Assembly: GCF_001425355.1 (NCBI RefSeq)
Contig: NZ_LMQN01000015.1
Coordinates: 45,861 to 109,860 of the forward strand
Source: Chryseobacterium sp. Leaf405
GTDB taxonomy: Bacteria > Bacteroidota > Bacteroidia > Flavobacteriales > Weeksellaceae
Direction: 5' to 3'
Length of the DNA stretch: 64,000 bases
Shown: piece after piece, positions 36,089 through 44,886 of the stretch
Position numbering within the stretch: position 1 is the first letter of the stretch
Layout of the letters: every line of letters starts with the position of its first letter
Program-made: the position numbers and the translations under genes
The notes under the pieces: model-generated
The model's input: only the letters and a program-made list of their open reading frames with translations
Databases searched by the model: none
What the model was told of the DNA's origin: nothing

Positions 36089-38812
36089 TTATTGTTTGTA
36101 GTTATACTGATTTTCTTTTACTACCTGCCCTTCACTGTTTAGTACTCTCAACAACCTTCCGGAGTCATCATATTCGTATGATTTTTTGATTCCGTTGGAA
36201 GAAATCGTATTGGTAACTCCAATTAAAGGATCATAAGTATTTACGGTAATGGTATATTCCTTAAGCTGTGAAGCGGTACGAAGATTATTCAGAGCTGTTA
36301 ACAAAGTTCCTTCATTTGAAGAATCAGCAGCATCAAGATTGGAAGCATTTATTGCTGCTGTAATCACAGGAAGAGATGAAATATCAGAGTATTTTGCTCC
36401 TGCAATTTGAGCAATCGGTAAGGTTTGGTTATAACCCCAAATTGTGGTGACAGAATTTCCTGCTTTATCTGTTGTCTGTATTAGATTACCGGAACCATCG
36501 TATAGATCAAAAGTCATTTGCGTTTCAGCAGTCTGATTCAGATCTGTTGATTCCAGAGACGTAGGGTAAAAATGATTGGCATTATCATACTTAGTCGTCA
36601 CTTTCGTCATCACTGTTCCATCTGTTTTCGTTTCCAACTGCAGTGGTACGGAAATCATATTGGCATTGATAAAACGGGTATTTCCAAGATCTAAAGCATA
36701 TTTTGTAGAAGTTTCTGTAACCGAACCATCCTGCGCTGTAGTTTTAGATAAAGATTCCTGGAAATTATTTGGATTGAAGGTCGTTTCTGAAATTGTCTGA
36801 TAGGAAGCCAAATTCAGATAAGACTTGGCTGTCTCTTTAGTGTATTGAAGCCATGCCGGTTTTGTTGTCGTGTCATAAACGGTATATCCTAAAGAATTAG
36901 GGATATCCTGAAAAGTATATTCATACTCAGATTTTTCCTGTAAACGGTTGAGATTATCATATACCTCTTTCTTTTCCATCACCCCATTAGAAGTCAGATT
37001 GTAATAAAGGAACTTATCATTGGTATCTTTGTAATCATCCGGTATTTTAAAGGTGTACCGGATGCTTCCATTATTTTCTGTCCCTGAAATTTCGGTTTCT
37101 CTTACATTTCTATATAAAATAAAGTATTCGGTAAAATCCATAGGATCTAAGGGATCACCATAAAAAGAGTATCCTGTAGCATCTAAAGGATTGGAGAAAG
37201 AGTTGTATTCATATTTTTTGGTTTTAATAAGAGTACCATCAGCATCATACGAACGGATTGCTTTTACTCTGGCTCCAGAACCATCTACAATAAAGTTCCT
37301 ATAAGGTTTTGGCAGCGACACAATTTGATATATTCTAAAATTACCATATCCAAAAGTATTATTGATATTGATGGTATATGTACCTGCTTTTAATTGATAA
37401 TTATTGGTGCCGGACTGTTTTGTCATTATTACACCGTTAGAATTTTTTATTTTATAATCAAAAAAAACAAAATCAGGATCCGGCTCATCTACTATTCCGT
37501 CATTCAGCTGTTCATCAACAATAACAACAGGATAAATTATATCAGTAGTACCGTTCACCTGAAAAGTGTAGGTTCGGGTATTATCCGTATGATATGGGAT
37601 AACTGTTTCTCCCCAGTATTGTACTGATGGATCAACAATCTGATTATAATTTGTATAATCTAGAGAGCTTTTATCCGCATATAATTCATTGGCTTCAAAA
37701 TCATACACTACGTAACCTTTAGTAGGAAAAGTAATTTTTTTTAGTAAGCCAATAGTCAATTTTTGAGCACTTGTTGTACTCGAACCAGCAGGTCCATAAT
37801 CGGTATCGGAGCCTGTTGTATCATATTCAAAGTTGGTTTGTTCACTAATCCAAAGCATCCGGTCTATTTTTTTTAACCCTACAAGGGTTCTAGAAGAATT
37901 GTTTGTATTACTTATCTGCATAGAACTATATTCAGGATCATATCGAGAAATGAAATGTCCCGCTTTATCCGAAAGTGTGATATATTTTACAGAATACGCA
38001 TCATTAGTGGGATTGTCTTTATCGTAATCCGGATTAAAGTCATATGTAAAAGCAATTTTACCTTTTGCAGATATAATTTCTTTTAATTTACTGTACTGAT
38101 ATTTAATAATAGTAGATGCTCCTACATATTTAGTTTTTTTATCATAGGAATAGGTAACTAGTTCATTGTTTCCGGCATCAGTAATTTTACTAAGAAAGAA
38201 AGAGGTCTTGTAATTTATATTTTGTACACCTTTTTTTGTAAGACCGAGACTGTAATCGTTAAAATAATATTGATAACCCTTATCATCTGTAATTTTAAAA
38301 GAAATAATTACCAATCTTGTTGTTGAAAGGTCTCTTGTATATTCTATTTTCACTTTCTCTCCGCCAATGTTATTCAATACCAAAATATTGCTTGTTACAT
38401 CTTTGTAAATACTGAATTTACCTGAATGTCCAGGAATATTGTAATAAAAAACATCAGCATACCTCTCAGTGGTATCTGTCCAGTTAAGGGTATCATCTAC
38501 CTCTTCAATGACTTTTCTGCTGATCGTTCCTCCTTTGAATAAAGACCATCCTAAACCGACCTCACTTGCAGGAACCCCAAGTTTAGCATTATAAGGATGA
38601 TAAGACAGTCCTACCGAAACCGGCATGCTCTTGTCCGAAGTTTCCAGCTGGTAAATAGGAATATTTACGGAAGGAACTCCTGTTGATGGTGAAGCTCCTG
38701 CATTTACATAATTTGAAATGGAAGAAGTTGAGGGTTCGGGAAGGTTAATATTCTGAGCTTTTGTACATATACTGAGTAAAGACAGTATAATAAGTGTTAT
38801 ATTATTTCTCAT
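36089..38812 (-). CDS. RHS/YD-repeat protein, upstream partner
   Basis: 907 residues with a signal peptide (MRNNITLIILSLLSICTKAQ). The opening VPSVNIPIYQLETSDKSMPV and later LGWSLFKGGTISRKVIEEV are typical of SpvB/RHS-like proteins of Bacteroidetes. The end shows YD-repeats (FDLYDGSGNLIQTTDKAGNS, then SYEYDDSGRLLRVLNSEGQ). It lacks the RHS core and DPxGR boundary, so it has no toxin module. It probably supplies part of the shell or a secretion partner for the 1,167-aa protein. It starts 6 bp after the T9SS gene. Confidence 0.8.
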   Translation of the reverse strand: MRNNITLIILSLLSICTKAQNINLPEPSTSSISNYVNAGASPSTGVPSVNIPIYQLETSDKSMPVSVGLSYHPYNAKLGVPASEVGLGWSLFKGGTISRKVIEEVDDTLNWTDTTERYADVFYYNIPGHSGKFSIYKDVTSNILVLNNIGGEKVKIEYTRDLSTTRLVIISFKITDDKGYQYYFNDYSLGLTKKGVQNINYKTSFFLSKITDAGNNELVTYSYDKKTKYVGASTIIKYQYSKLKEIISAKGKIAFTYDFNPDYDKDNPTNDAYSVKYITLSDKAGHFISRYDPEYSSMQISNTNNSSRTLVGLKKIDRMLWISEQTNFEYDTTGSDTDYGPAGSSTTSAQKLTIGLLKKITFPTKGYVVYDFEANELYADKSSLDYTNYNQIVDPSVQYWGETVIPYHTDNTRTYTFQVNGTTDIIYPVVIVDEQLNDGIVDEPDPDFVFFDYKIKNSNGVIMTKQSGTNNYQLKAGTYTININNTFGYGNFRIYQIVSLPKPYRNFIVDGSGARVKAIRSYDADGTLIKTKKYEYNSFSNPLDATGYSFYGDPLDPMDFTEYFILYRNVRETEISGTENNGSIRYTFKIPDDYKDTNDKFLYYNLTSNGVMEKKEVYDNLNRLQEKSEYEYTFQDIPNSLGYTVYDTTTKPAWLQYTKETAKSYLNLASYQTISETTFNPNNFQESLSKTTAQDGSVTETSTKYALDLGNTRFINANMISVPLQLETKTDGTVMTKVTTKYDNANHFYPTSLESTDLNQTAETQMTFDLYDGSGNLIQTTDKAGNSVTTIWGYNQTLPIAQIAGAKYSDISSLPVITAAINASNLDAADSSNEGTLLTALNNLRTASQLKEYTITVNTYDPLIGVTNTISSNGIKKSYEYDDSGRLLRVLNSEGQVVKENQYNYKQ

Positions 38813-38818
38813 TTGTAT

Positions 38819-40360
38819 TTATTTTTTAATCAATTTCGCATTCGCAGTTTTATTATCATCCGTTTTAATCACCACCAGATAAGCTCCCTGTATCAAAGCT
38901 TGCGTATTGATCTTTGTAACTTTATTCTTTGTTTTCATTGTATAAAACTGTCTTCCGCCCATATCATACAGCGTAATATCCGCTTCCTTGAAATCAAAAC
39001 CAATTTCCACATACGCATAATCCGACACCGGGTTCGGATAAATCTTAATATCCTGCTTCTCGATCAGCTGATCGATTTGTTTGTCTCCAAGTTTCACGAT
39101 TTTCCAGTTTTCCTTTCCGAGTTCTTCAGCGCTGGTTCCGGCTAAAATGATCGAACCGTCTCTGTTCAGTTTTATATCAGATAGTCTTTCTTCACGTTTA
39201 CTGGATTCACCTTTTACGTGTTTTCTCCATTGTTCTTTGCCGTTTGAATCCAGATAGAGCATCCAGAACGTTTCGTCATCAGTTTCGATTCTGCCTTCTG
39301 CCTGAGTGTAACCTCCAAGTAAAATTCCTTTAGAAGATTGGGCATCTGAAGAATGAATCACGCTCATTCCCATCAAAACATCCCTGTTTTTAAAATTGTA
39401 AGATTTCTGCCAGACTTCTTCGCCTCTTTCGTCCAATGAAATGAGCCATAAATCCGTTCCTTCTTCAACGCCAACTGATTTATTACCCGATTTTTCCGAT
39501 CTTGATTCTCCGCCAATTAAATACCCTAATGATGTCAACGCTAACGTTCTTAGATGATCATCACCTTTTCCTCCAAAGTTCTTTTCCCATTCTACCTTTC
39601 CATCTTTATTCAACTTAATGATCCAGTAATCGCCTTCCCCTTCATTTGTAGTTTTTTTCGATCCTCCAGCTGAACTTCTGGAATAGACTCCTAACAAAGC
39701 ACCGCCATCTTTTGTGGGAATCATTTTCTCTACTTCATCCAGGCCTTTTCCGCCTACAATTAATTGAGATAATTCTTTTCCATTTTTATCTAACCGTACA
39801 ATTAAAACATCTTTAGAACCGTAACCTTTAGCCGAGTTCTGAATATTTCCGGCCACAAAAAAGCCCAAATCTGTTGTCTGAATTACTGCTCTGACTTCTT
39901 CATCCGAAGTTCCTCCAATGGTTTTCTGCCACAATTCATCCCCGAATTCATTGATCCTGATCAGCCAAATGTCAGATCCACCTTGGGAATCGTCTTTTTT
40001 ATCCAAGCCTTTCCCGGAATACGAGGTTCCGGAAAGCAAAAATCCACCTTCCTGAGTACTTACTGTTGCCGATAAAAAATCATGGTTCTTTCCTGAGAAA
40101 TATTTTTCCCAGACTTCTTTCCCCTCTTGGTTGAGTTTTACCACATGGAAATCATACCCGTTATTCTGCTTACTTTCTGCCGAAAGTTTCTTTGATTGAA
40201 TAGAACTTCCTGTTATGAGATACTGCCCGTCGATGGTAGTGGTCACCTGCGAAAGAAAATCCTGTGTCGAGGATTCAATATCTTTCTGCCACAATACCTC
40301 CTGAGCGGATAAGCCCAATACCGTACATAAGAAAAATGCACCTGCGTAGAATTTTTTCAT
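38819..40360 (-). CDS. Exported repeat protein with type IX secretion (Por) C-terminal sorting domain
   Basis: 513 residues with a signal peptide (MKKFYAGAFFLCTVLGLSAQ). Six or so repeats of ~50 residues follow, each like FGDELWQKTIGGTSDEEVRA with a D-GGFLLSG type turn, suggesting a beta-propeller. The last ~75 residues start with IKIYPNPVSDYAYVEIGF and end NAKLIKK, a type A T9SS sorting domain. T9SS carries such proteins across the outer membrane and often attaches them to the surface. It is the first gene of the RHS operon. Its link to the RHS proteins is unproven, but the same promoter would drive all four genes. Confidence 0.85.
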   Translation of the reverse strand: MKKFYAGAFFLCTVLGLSAQEVLWQKDIESSTQDFLSQVTTTIDGQYLITGSSIQSKKLSAESKQNNGYDFHVVKLNQEGKEVWEKYFSGKNHDFLSATVSTQEGGFLLSGTSYSGKGLDKKDDSQGGSDIWLIRINEFGDELWQKTIGGTSDEEVRAVIQTTDLGFFVAGNIQNSAKGYGSKDVLIVRLDKNGKELSQLIVGGKGLDEVEKMIPTKDGGALLGVYSRSSAGGSKKTTNEGEGDYWIIKLNKDGKVEWEKNFGGKGDDHLRTLALTSLGYLIGGESRSEKSGNKSVGVEEGTDLWLISLDERGEEVWQKSYNFKNRDVLMGMSVIHSSDAQSSKGILLGGYTQAEGRIETDDETFWMLYLDSNGKEQWRKHVKGESSKREERLSDIKLNRDGSIILAGTSAEELGKENWKIVKLGDKQIDQLIEKQDIKIYPNPVSDYAYVEIGFDFKEADITLYDMGGRQFYTMKTKNKVTKINTQALIQGAYLVVIKTDDNKTANAKLIKK

Positions 40361-40668
40361 TCCCGTGTTTGTTTTGAGTGGTTAATTATTAATTTTTAAA
40401 ACGCTGCAAAAATATCGCTTTTACTTCACATCTATAAGATTTATGAAGCACATTTAATATGAATTCAATCATCTTTTAGCAAAAATACCATCACAAAGCG
40501 ACAAACCATGTCGCTTTATATTAGAGATGCAGAAAAAGAGAAAAAGGTTGGAAAAGAAAGAAATATTTTACGGGATTCTTAAATGCAACACTCCAAACAT
40601 TCTGCAAAGTGTATTTTAAAATATTATAGATTAAATCTATATAATTTGGTGAATTAATAGATTTTAAG
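40361..40668. other. Promoter region of the RHS operon and inner part of right terminal repeat
   Basis: No gene is present. On the minus strand TATTTTTG (40407-40414) matches TAnnTTTG about 50 bp ahead of the T9SS gene start and is the likely promoter. From about 40583 the sequence is the inner, imperfect part of the right terminal repeat. Confidence 0.5.
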
Positions 40669-40706
40669 CTTAACGTACAAAATTTTACTTTTCGTCGACT
40701 GACCCC
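40583..40706. repeat. Right terminal inverted repeat of the transposon
   Basis: The core 38 bp (40669-40706) read on the minus strand GGGGTCAGTC...ACGTTAAG and match the left end except at two positions. Weaker inverted similarity continues to about 40583. Confidence 0.9.
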
Positions 40707-40712
40707 GGAATA
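40707..40712. repeat. Target site duplication GGAATA, right copy
   Basis: Second copy of the 6-bp sequence outside the transposon; see the left copy at 28275-28280. Confidence 0.75.
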
Positions 40713-40905
40713 CGGCATTAGTAAAATGTTGGAGCTCCACGAGGAACGCTACCCTTACTCTCACGACAAAGATTTGATATTGAAAAATTTTATTGACTTC
40801 AGCTCTGCAGATGATGATTTTGACCCTATCTGCCTACACGGAAAATACTGGGAATTTATTAAAGAAGATATTGAAGAGGCTGTCAACAAATATCTCAATT
40901 CATAA
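40707..40905 (+). pseudogene. AbiEii/AbiGii toxin, 3' portion beyond the transposon
   Basis: In the frame of the toxin this encodes EYGISKMLELHEERYPYSHD and continues through SSADDDFDPICLHGKYWEFI to ...KYLNS and a stop at 40905. Joining 27826-28280 to 40713-40905 gives 648 bases, 216 codons including the stop, with no frameshift. The typical AbiEii C-terminal KxWEFI segment is here. It has no start of its own and is silent as a toxin. Confidence 0.85.
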
Positions 40906-40910
40906 TTTTC

Positions 40911-41750
40911 TTACTGATTACAAAACCATTCATTCAAATCCTTAAAGTCAAGATACAGCAAAGAACAATCTTCCACATTTTTATAATTCTTTTGAATGTT
41001 TTCTTTATTTGTTTTCCCATTGGAATCATTATCCAGAAAAAGAGAAATTTTTTGATAACTTTTCAACTCGTTCTCAACTTTGAAGAACATTGCAGTGGAG
41101 TTTAAGATAAGGTAATCTGCAGATTCATTGCTAAAATTCTTAATGGTTAGATAGGTAAGAAAATCAAAAAAGCCTTCAAAGACTATCACTTCACGGAGAG
41201 TGTTCAAATCATTCTTGATTAAAGTAACATCCTTGCTTCCAAGGCACAATTTGGCGTACTTATTTCGCAATTCCACTCCACCTGAATTATTAAAGAAACC
41301 AATTCCGAAATATTTTTTACCATTCATTTCATAATGGATTTCTCTCACCAAATCCTTCTGATCCAAAACTTTTCGGGATTGCAAGTATTGAATAAGGGCC
41401 GCGTGTCGGATTTCACCCACCTTCAGTATTTGATAACTTGAAGATTGTAATAATTTAGCATCAATCTTATCTTCCCGGAGAGAAAAATTAAATCTTTGCA
41501 GATATTTCAGGGCTTCAGCAACAGAGCATTTGTTGATGACCTGAACAATTGAAATGACATCGTAGCTCTTCCCTGTTCCAAAATCAAACCCCTTATTTTT
41601 TATGTAGTCAACCGAAAAACTTGGAACTTTTTCTTCCCTGTCCAAAGCATAATAAAAAGCCGTTTTACGATTCTCTTTCACAGGAAAAATATTGAACGAT
41701 TCCAAAAGTTCTCTTATATTCACTTGATCTTTAATTTGTTCGCAATTCAT
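40911..41750 (-). CDS. Toprim primase-like protein with degenerate CHC2 finger
   Basis: 279 residues from ATG 41750 (MNCEQIKDQVNIRELLESFN). A longer frame to 41939 would read through the iterons and is not credible. The N-terminal ~80 residues have the fold outline of a DnaG-type zinc-finger domain (VPSFSVDYIKNKGFDFGTG), but the Cys ligands are gone. A Toprim domain follows with VIVFEGFFDFLTYL and ISLFLDNDSNGKTNKENIQ, which carry its conserved Glu and DxD. Such proteins in Bacteroidetes replicons help start replication. It lies between the transposon scar and the iterons, on the same strand as the Rep gene. Confidence 0.75.
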   Translation of the reverse strand: MNCEQIKDQVNIRELLESFNIFPVKENRKTAFYYALDREEKVPSFSVDYIKNKGFDFGTGKSYDVISIVQVINKCSVAEALKYLQRFNFSLREDKIDAKLLQSSSYQILKVGEIRHAALIQYLQSRKVLDQKDLVREIHYEMNGKKYFGIGFFNNSGGVELRNKYAKLCLGSKDVTLIKNDLNTLREVIVFEGFFDFLTYLTIKNFSNESADYLILNSTAMFFKVENELKSYQKISLFLDNDSNGKTNKENIQKNYKNVEDCSLLYLDFKDLNEWFCNQ

Positions 41751-41883
41751 TTTTTTCTTTTTTAAAGCAAATTTTTCATCCACATTTCCCTTTTTATTAA
41801 AAAAAACACTTTTTATATTTTTTAATATACTTTTAGTGATCTGCCGGATTGCCTTTTGAAGGGGACTTTGACAGTTATTTGGA

Positions 41884-42170
41884 ATGAGTGCAATTCCGAA
41901 TTTCGGATGAGCGCAATTCCGTAAAATGGATGAGTGCAAATCCGAAAAAACAATAGTTACGGAATGAGCGCAAATCCGATTTGGATTTTATTTTCCTATC
42001 ATTTTCCAAATTATGAGCACCTACCAAAATTATTTTCTATTTGTAATGAGTGCAATTCCGAAAAACTCATCTCAATAATTTCAGATTTTAACAATATGTT
42101 AACTTCAGCGAGTGCAATTCCGAATTCCAGATGAGCGCAATTCCGAAATACAGATGAGTGCAATTCCGAA
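41884..42170 (+). repeat. Iteron array: eight copies of ATGAGYGCAAWTCCGAA
   Basis: The 17-bp unit starts at 41884, 41907, 41930, 41964, 42046, 42108, 42131 and 42154, all in the same orientation. Copies vary mainly at T/C after GAG, A/T before CCG, and the final bases. The first four are regularly spaced at about 23-34 bp, the last three at 23 bp. An AT-rich stretch lies between. The array starts 134 bp from the primase-like gene and stops 2 bp short of the Rep stop codon. This is the layout of an iteron-controlled plasmid origin, where Rep binds the repeats to open DNA and to limit copy number. Confidence 0.87.
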
Positions 42171-42171
42171 A

Positions 42172-43269
42172 TCAAATAATAACAGGATAGCCGTTCGGCA
42201 GCAACGTTCCCATTTTTGTATTTCTGTAAAGAACAATCATATATTCCTGAATTTCATTCAAAAATCCTTTCCCTTGATAGTCTGTAGATTTAAATCCTTT
42301 TAACCGAGTATTTCTGATAAATTCTTTGAAAGCCTTTTCTATAAGCTCTCTTGTTTGTGGAATATTCCTGTACTGATAAGAAAACTGAACCATTTCCTGC
42401 TCCTGCAGATCATATCTTTTTCTGAAATACCTTAATCTACGAGTCATTTCAAGCTGCATTCTATTACTGAGCGATAAATCAATATCTCTGATCATTTTTG
42501 TCTGGTAAGGAACGATAAAAATGGAATCGTCTTTATACCTGTAATGAAACGACAGATTATTATATTGGTCAAGACTCAATCTTGCAGGTTTTAGAAATTT
42601 GAAACAAACATCATTGGCAGTTCTATAATTCACTCCAAATTTTCTGTTCAGAGATGCGAGCTTTACAACAGTTCCCTTCTCGGGAAGCTTTGACAGCCAG
42701 ATGGCGAAAATAATATGTTTATTATTTCGGATATTGTACACCAGATTATACAGCACATAGTTGTATTCCGGAATAACCATCAGTTTTTTCAGCCAGTAAC
42801 TGCTGATTAAAAATGAGGTGTATCCTCTGTGATCATAACTTGGAGTTGAGATCAGTCCTCCAAAAGTTTTAATTTCCTTTCCTTTTGAATTCACGGATTT
42901 GTACCAAGTCATTTTAAATTTTGCCAGAAATTCGTACGCATCTATAACCTGCTTGCTGGAGCCACTGGGAGAGATCTTATTGTTTCTGATTTTCATAGAA
43001 GCGAAGATGTTATTCTCAGTTTCAAATTCTTCGTCGAACAATGAAAGCTGCTTCGGTCGGTCTTCCGGACGAAACTGCTCACTGCTTATTATTGAAACGA
43101 TATTAAAAATAACACGTAAAGCATTGATAGGGATATCTGCAGCTTCGTGATCCTCAAAAATAAAATCATCCACAAAGCCATTTCCTAAACGAATCCGATC
43201 AGGAATTCTCTCATTTTTATCTTCAAAAATTTTCCTGATCAGTCTCAAATTCTTTTCATTTTCAGCCAT
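42172..43269 (-). CDS. Replication initiator (RepB/Rep_3-like winged-helix protein)
   Basis: 365 residues, cytoplasmic and basic. Two winged-helix-like halves are suggested by the N-terminal KFKMTWYKSVNSKGKEIKTF, and by VKLASLNRKFGVNYRTANDV, a probable recognition-helix region. The C-terminal part is basic (MTRRLRYFRKRYDLQEQEM). No catalytic residues are expected in this class. The size, the double winged-helix outline and the array of iterons immediately past its stop make an initiator role likely. It starts 92 bp from the next gene. Sequence assignment is by layout rather than a specific signature. Confidence 0.7.
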   Translation of the reverse strand: MAENEKNLRLIRKIFEDKNERIPDRIRLGNGFVDDFIFEDHEAADIPINALRVIFNIVSIISSEQFRPEDRPKQLSLFDEEFETENNIFASMKIRNNKISPSGSSKQVIDAYEFLAKFKMTWYKSVNSKGKEIKTFGGLISTPSYDHRGYTSFLISSYWLKKLMVIPEYNYVLYNLVYNIRNNKHIIFAIWLSKLPEKGTVVKLASLNRKFGVNYRTANDVCFKFLKPARLSLDQYNNLSFHYRYKDDSIFIVPYQTKMIRDIDLSLSNRMQLEMTRRLRYFRKRYDLQEQEMVQFSYQYRNIPQTRELIEKAFKEFIRNTRLKGFKSTDYQGKGFLNEIQEYMIVLYRNTKMGTLLPNGYPVII

Positions 43270-43361
43270 ATTACGATCTTACTTATCAAGTTTTTTTTAC
43301 ATTTTTTGTTTCAAATTGCATTTACTAATCACGATTTGTCATTACTTCATTTATTGGTTTA

Positions 43362-44078
43362 TTAAGGAAACTTAGGACGCTTTATATCAGGGATTGATTT
43401 TGCTGAAAAAATATCTGTATCTACAGAATTATTGATAAAGGGCAAAGCACTTTTCAATGAAGATTTCCAGTTGGTAATGGGTCTTTTTAAATTGTTAGTC
43501 CAGCCATTACTGATCCAGGTTTCATATTTTTCCCTGATACCTGTTTCTAATTGAGGATCAAATGCATTTAATGTTTGCGCATAGTCCAGAAATTCAGAAA
43601 AGGAAGGAAACCCTATATCCTTGTGATCTTGTTGCGATTCAATTAATGCCTCATTATTCTCAGGTTGATTATTTTGCAAAATTTCAGACACCAACTCTTT
43701 TTGCAAAAGTTCTTCTACAATAATGTGATCATTTTCCTCTGTCTTAATATCATCATTTTCTTGTTCTGTTACTTTTTTCTCATCCTCCACTAAAAACTGT
43801 AATGAATTGTTGAGCAAGATTCTGTAATGACAGGGATGTCCTTTTGGCGTTTGAAAATCAATCAATCCCAAATTTTTAAGCTTTTCTCTGGTTTTGATCA
43901 CTGTTTTTCTTGACAATCCTAATTCTCTGCTGACAACAACATCTGAAATTTTAAAATCGTACCGGTCATTTTCGTTAGAAGTTTTAAGAAGAAATAAATA
44001 GGCAGCAATGGCAGCCGATCCAATTGGTTTTTTGGTATTGTAATCCCAAAAGCGTTGTATCAATTCAAAATAATACAT
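43362..44078 (-). CDS. Winged-helix DNA-binding protein of the replication region
   Basis: 238 residues from ATG 44078 (MYYFELIQRFWDYNTKKPIG), 1 bp after the DUF3853 stop; the longer frame to 44156 overlaps that gene. Residues 1-105 form a winged-helix region with ISDVVVSRELGLSRKTVIKT as the recognition part. A Glu/Asn-rich linker follows. The C-terminal ~65 residues contain FPSFSEFLDYAQTLNAFDPQ and RPITNWKSSLKSALPFINN, a module also seen in a related form in the 182-aa protein two genes upstream. It may work in loading or control of replication, as DnaD-type proteins do elsewhere (inference). Confidence 0.62.
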   Translation of the reverse strand: MYYFELIQRFWDYNTKKPIGSAAIAAYLFLLKTSNENDRYDFKISDVVVSRELGLSRKTVIKTREKLKNLGLIDFQTPKGHPCHYRILLNNSLQFLVEDEKKVTEQENDDIKTEENDHIIVEELLQKELVSEILQNNQPENNEALIESQQDHKDIGFPSFSEFLDYAQTLNAFDPQLETGIREKYETWISNGWTNNLKRPITNWKSSLKSALPFINNSVDTDIFSAKSIPDIKRPKFP

Positions 44079-44079
44079 T

Positions 44080-44331
44080 CTATTTTTTGCCAAATAATTC
44101 CAGGGCTTTGTACTTATCAATAATGATAATGTTGCCATTCTGAATAATGGCCTCATTCAATATCCCAGATGATTTTACTTCGGAGGCTTTAGAAACTGAA
44201 CATCCCAATATTTTCGCAAGACCTTTAAGACCGTATTCATATTTCTTTTCAGAACTGGCGCCTTTCGAAATTTCCATAAATTCTCCAACAGTCAGTTTCC
44301 AGATCGGGGTTTTAGGATCAATTTCTTTCAT
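44080..44331 (-). CDS. DUF3853-family protein
   Basis: 83 residues; TPIWKLTVGEFMEISKGA and the helix-turn-helix-like GLAKILGCSVSKASEVKSSG match DUF3853, short DNA-binding-like proteins common in Bacteroidetes mobile elements. It overlaps the 182-aa gene by 4 bp and the next gene starts 1 bp past its stop, so the three are coupled. A regulatory or replication accessory role is likely; exact function is unknown. Confidence 0.8.
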   Translation of the reverse strand: MKEIDPKTPIWKLTVGEFMEISKGASSEKKYEYGLKGLAKILGCSVSKASEVKSSGILNEAIIQNGNIIIIDKYKALELFGKK

Positions 44332-44876
44332 GAGTTTTGGTTTTGATTTTTAATTTTAGAAATCCAGTTTCTTGCCGCAGATTTCCAGCACTTCATAGGT
44401 CTGCCATTAACCAACTTCCAATTCTTAGATTCATATAAAGAATAAAATTGATGAGCCTTCTCAAACAGTAAATCACGCTCCTCAAAATACAATTCAACCT
44501 CATAAAGCATCGGCACAGAAAAGCAAACTTCTTTGTGCGATACTGTGCTTTGACCGGACAAAATTTTATTTTTTCTACGGTTCTCACTTTCAAAATCAAT
44601 AATTTCAATCGAACTTCCAATATGAGGGTTAAAACTGGGGGAATAGATAATGAACCGGGCTTCATGCAGTTCCTTAATACATTTGTGATACGTAGCAAAA
44701 GATTTAATTTTACTAAGTTGCATGACATACTTACGACAAATATGAAAAGGAGTTTGATATTCATTAATACTCCACATTTGGAAAAGCGAAACATAAAGAC
44801 TAATATGCGCTGGAGACATTTGGTAATCCTTTATTACATTTCCAAAAAAATCTATAATTTTATTATTCTGCTTCAT
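44328..44876 (-). CDS. Replication-region protein with C-terminal WK module
   Basis: 182 residues, cytoplasmic. The N-terminal ~100 look like a winged helix (MSPAHISLYVSLFQMWSINE, then KSFATYHKCIKELHEARFII). The end FYSLYESKNWKLVNGRPMKC and WKSAARNWI matches the C-terminal module of the 238-aa protein (WISNGW...RPITNWKSSL). Both are probably members of one family of replication helpers in Bacteroidetes plasmids and ICEs. The overlap with DUF3853 suggests one operon. Confidence 0.62.
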   Translation of the reverse strand: MKQNNKIIDFFGNVIKDYQMSPAHISLYVSLFQMWSINEYQTPFHICRKYVMQLSKIKSFATYHKCIKELHEARFIIYSPSFNPHIGSSIEIIDFESENRRKNKILSGQSTVSHKEVCFSVPMLYEVELYFEERDLLFEKAHQFYSLYESKNWKLVNGRPMKCWKSAARNWISKIKNQNQNS

Positions 44877-44886
44877 AACTACTGAT

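Larger units (their letters stand above)
28281..40706. mobile_element. Tn3-family transposon, 12,426 bp, carrying an RHS operon
   Basis: Both ends carry a 38-bp inverted repeat (28281-28318 and 40669-40706) that begins TGGGTC or GGGGTC and finishes with ACGTTAAG, the hallmark Tn3 end. They differ at two positions, and weaker similarity extends to about 120 bp at each end. A 6-bp target duplication flanks the element. It carries tnpR, a res region and tnpA in the usual divergent layout, then a four-gene minus-strand cargo: small membrane protein, two RHS proteins, T9SS-sorted protein. No resistance gene is present. The tnpA gene has a frameshift, so the element may no longer move without help. 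Confidence 0.93.

Noticed and set aside
40521..40718. 65-codon ORF over the right transposon end
   Set aside because: It is composed of terminal repeat sequence and has no codon or family support.
41751..41939. N-terminal extension of the primase-like protein
   Set aside because: It would be translated from iterons and has no conserved feature; ATG 41750 begins the family-like sequence.
41884..42170. CRISPR array
   Set aside because: Units are only 17 bp, spacing is irregular, spacers are too short and no cas genes are present; iterons explain it.
41934..42303. Two short plus-strand ORFs in the iteron region
   Set aside because: They are made of repeat units and antisense Rep sequence.
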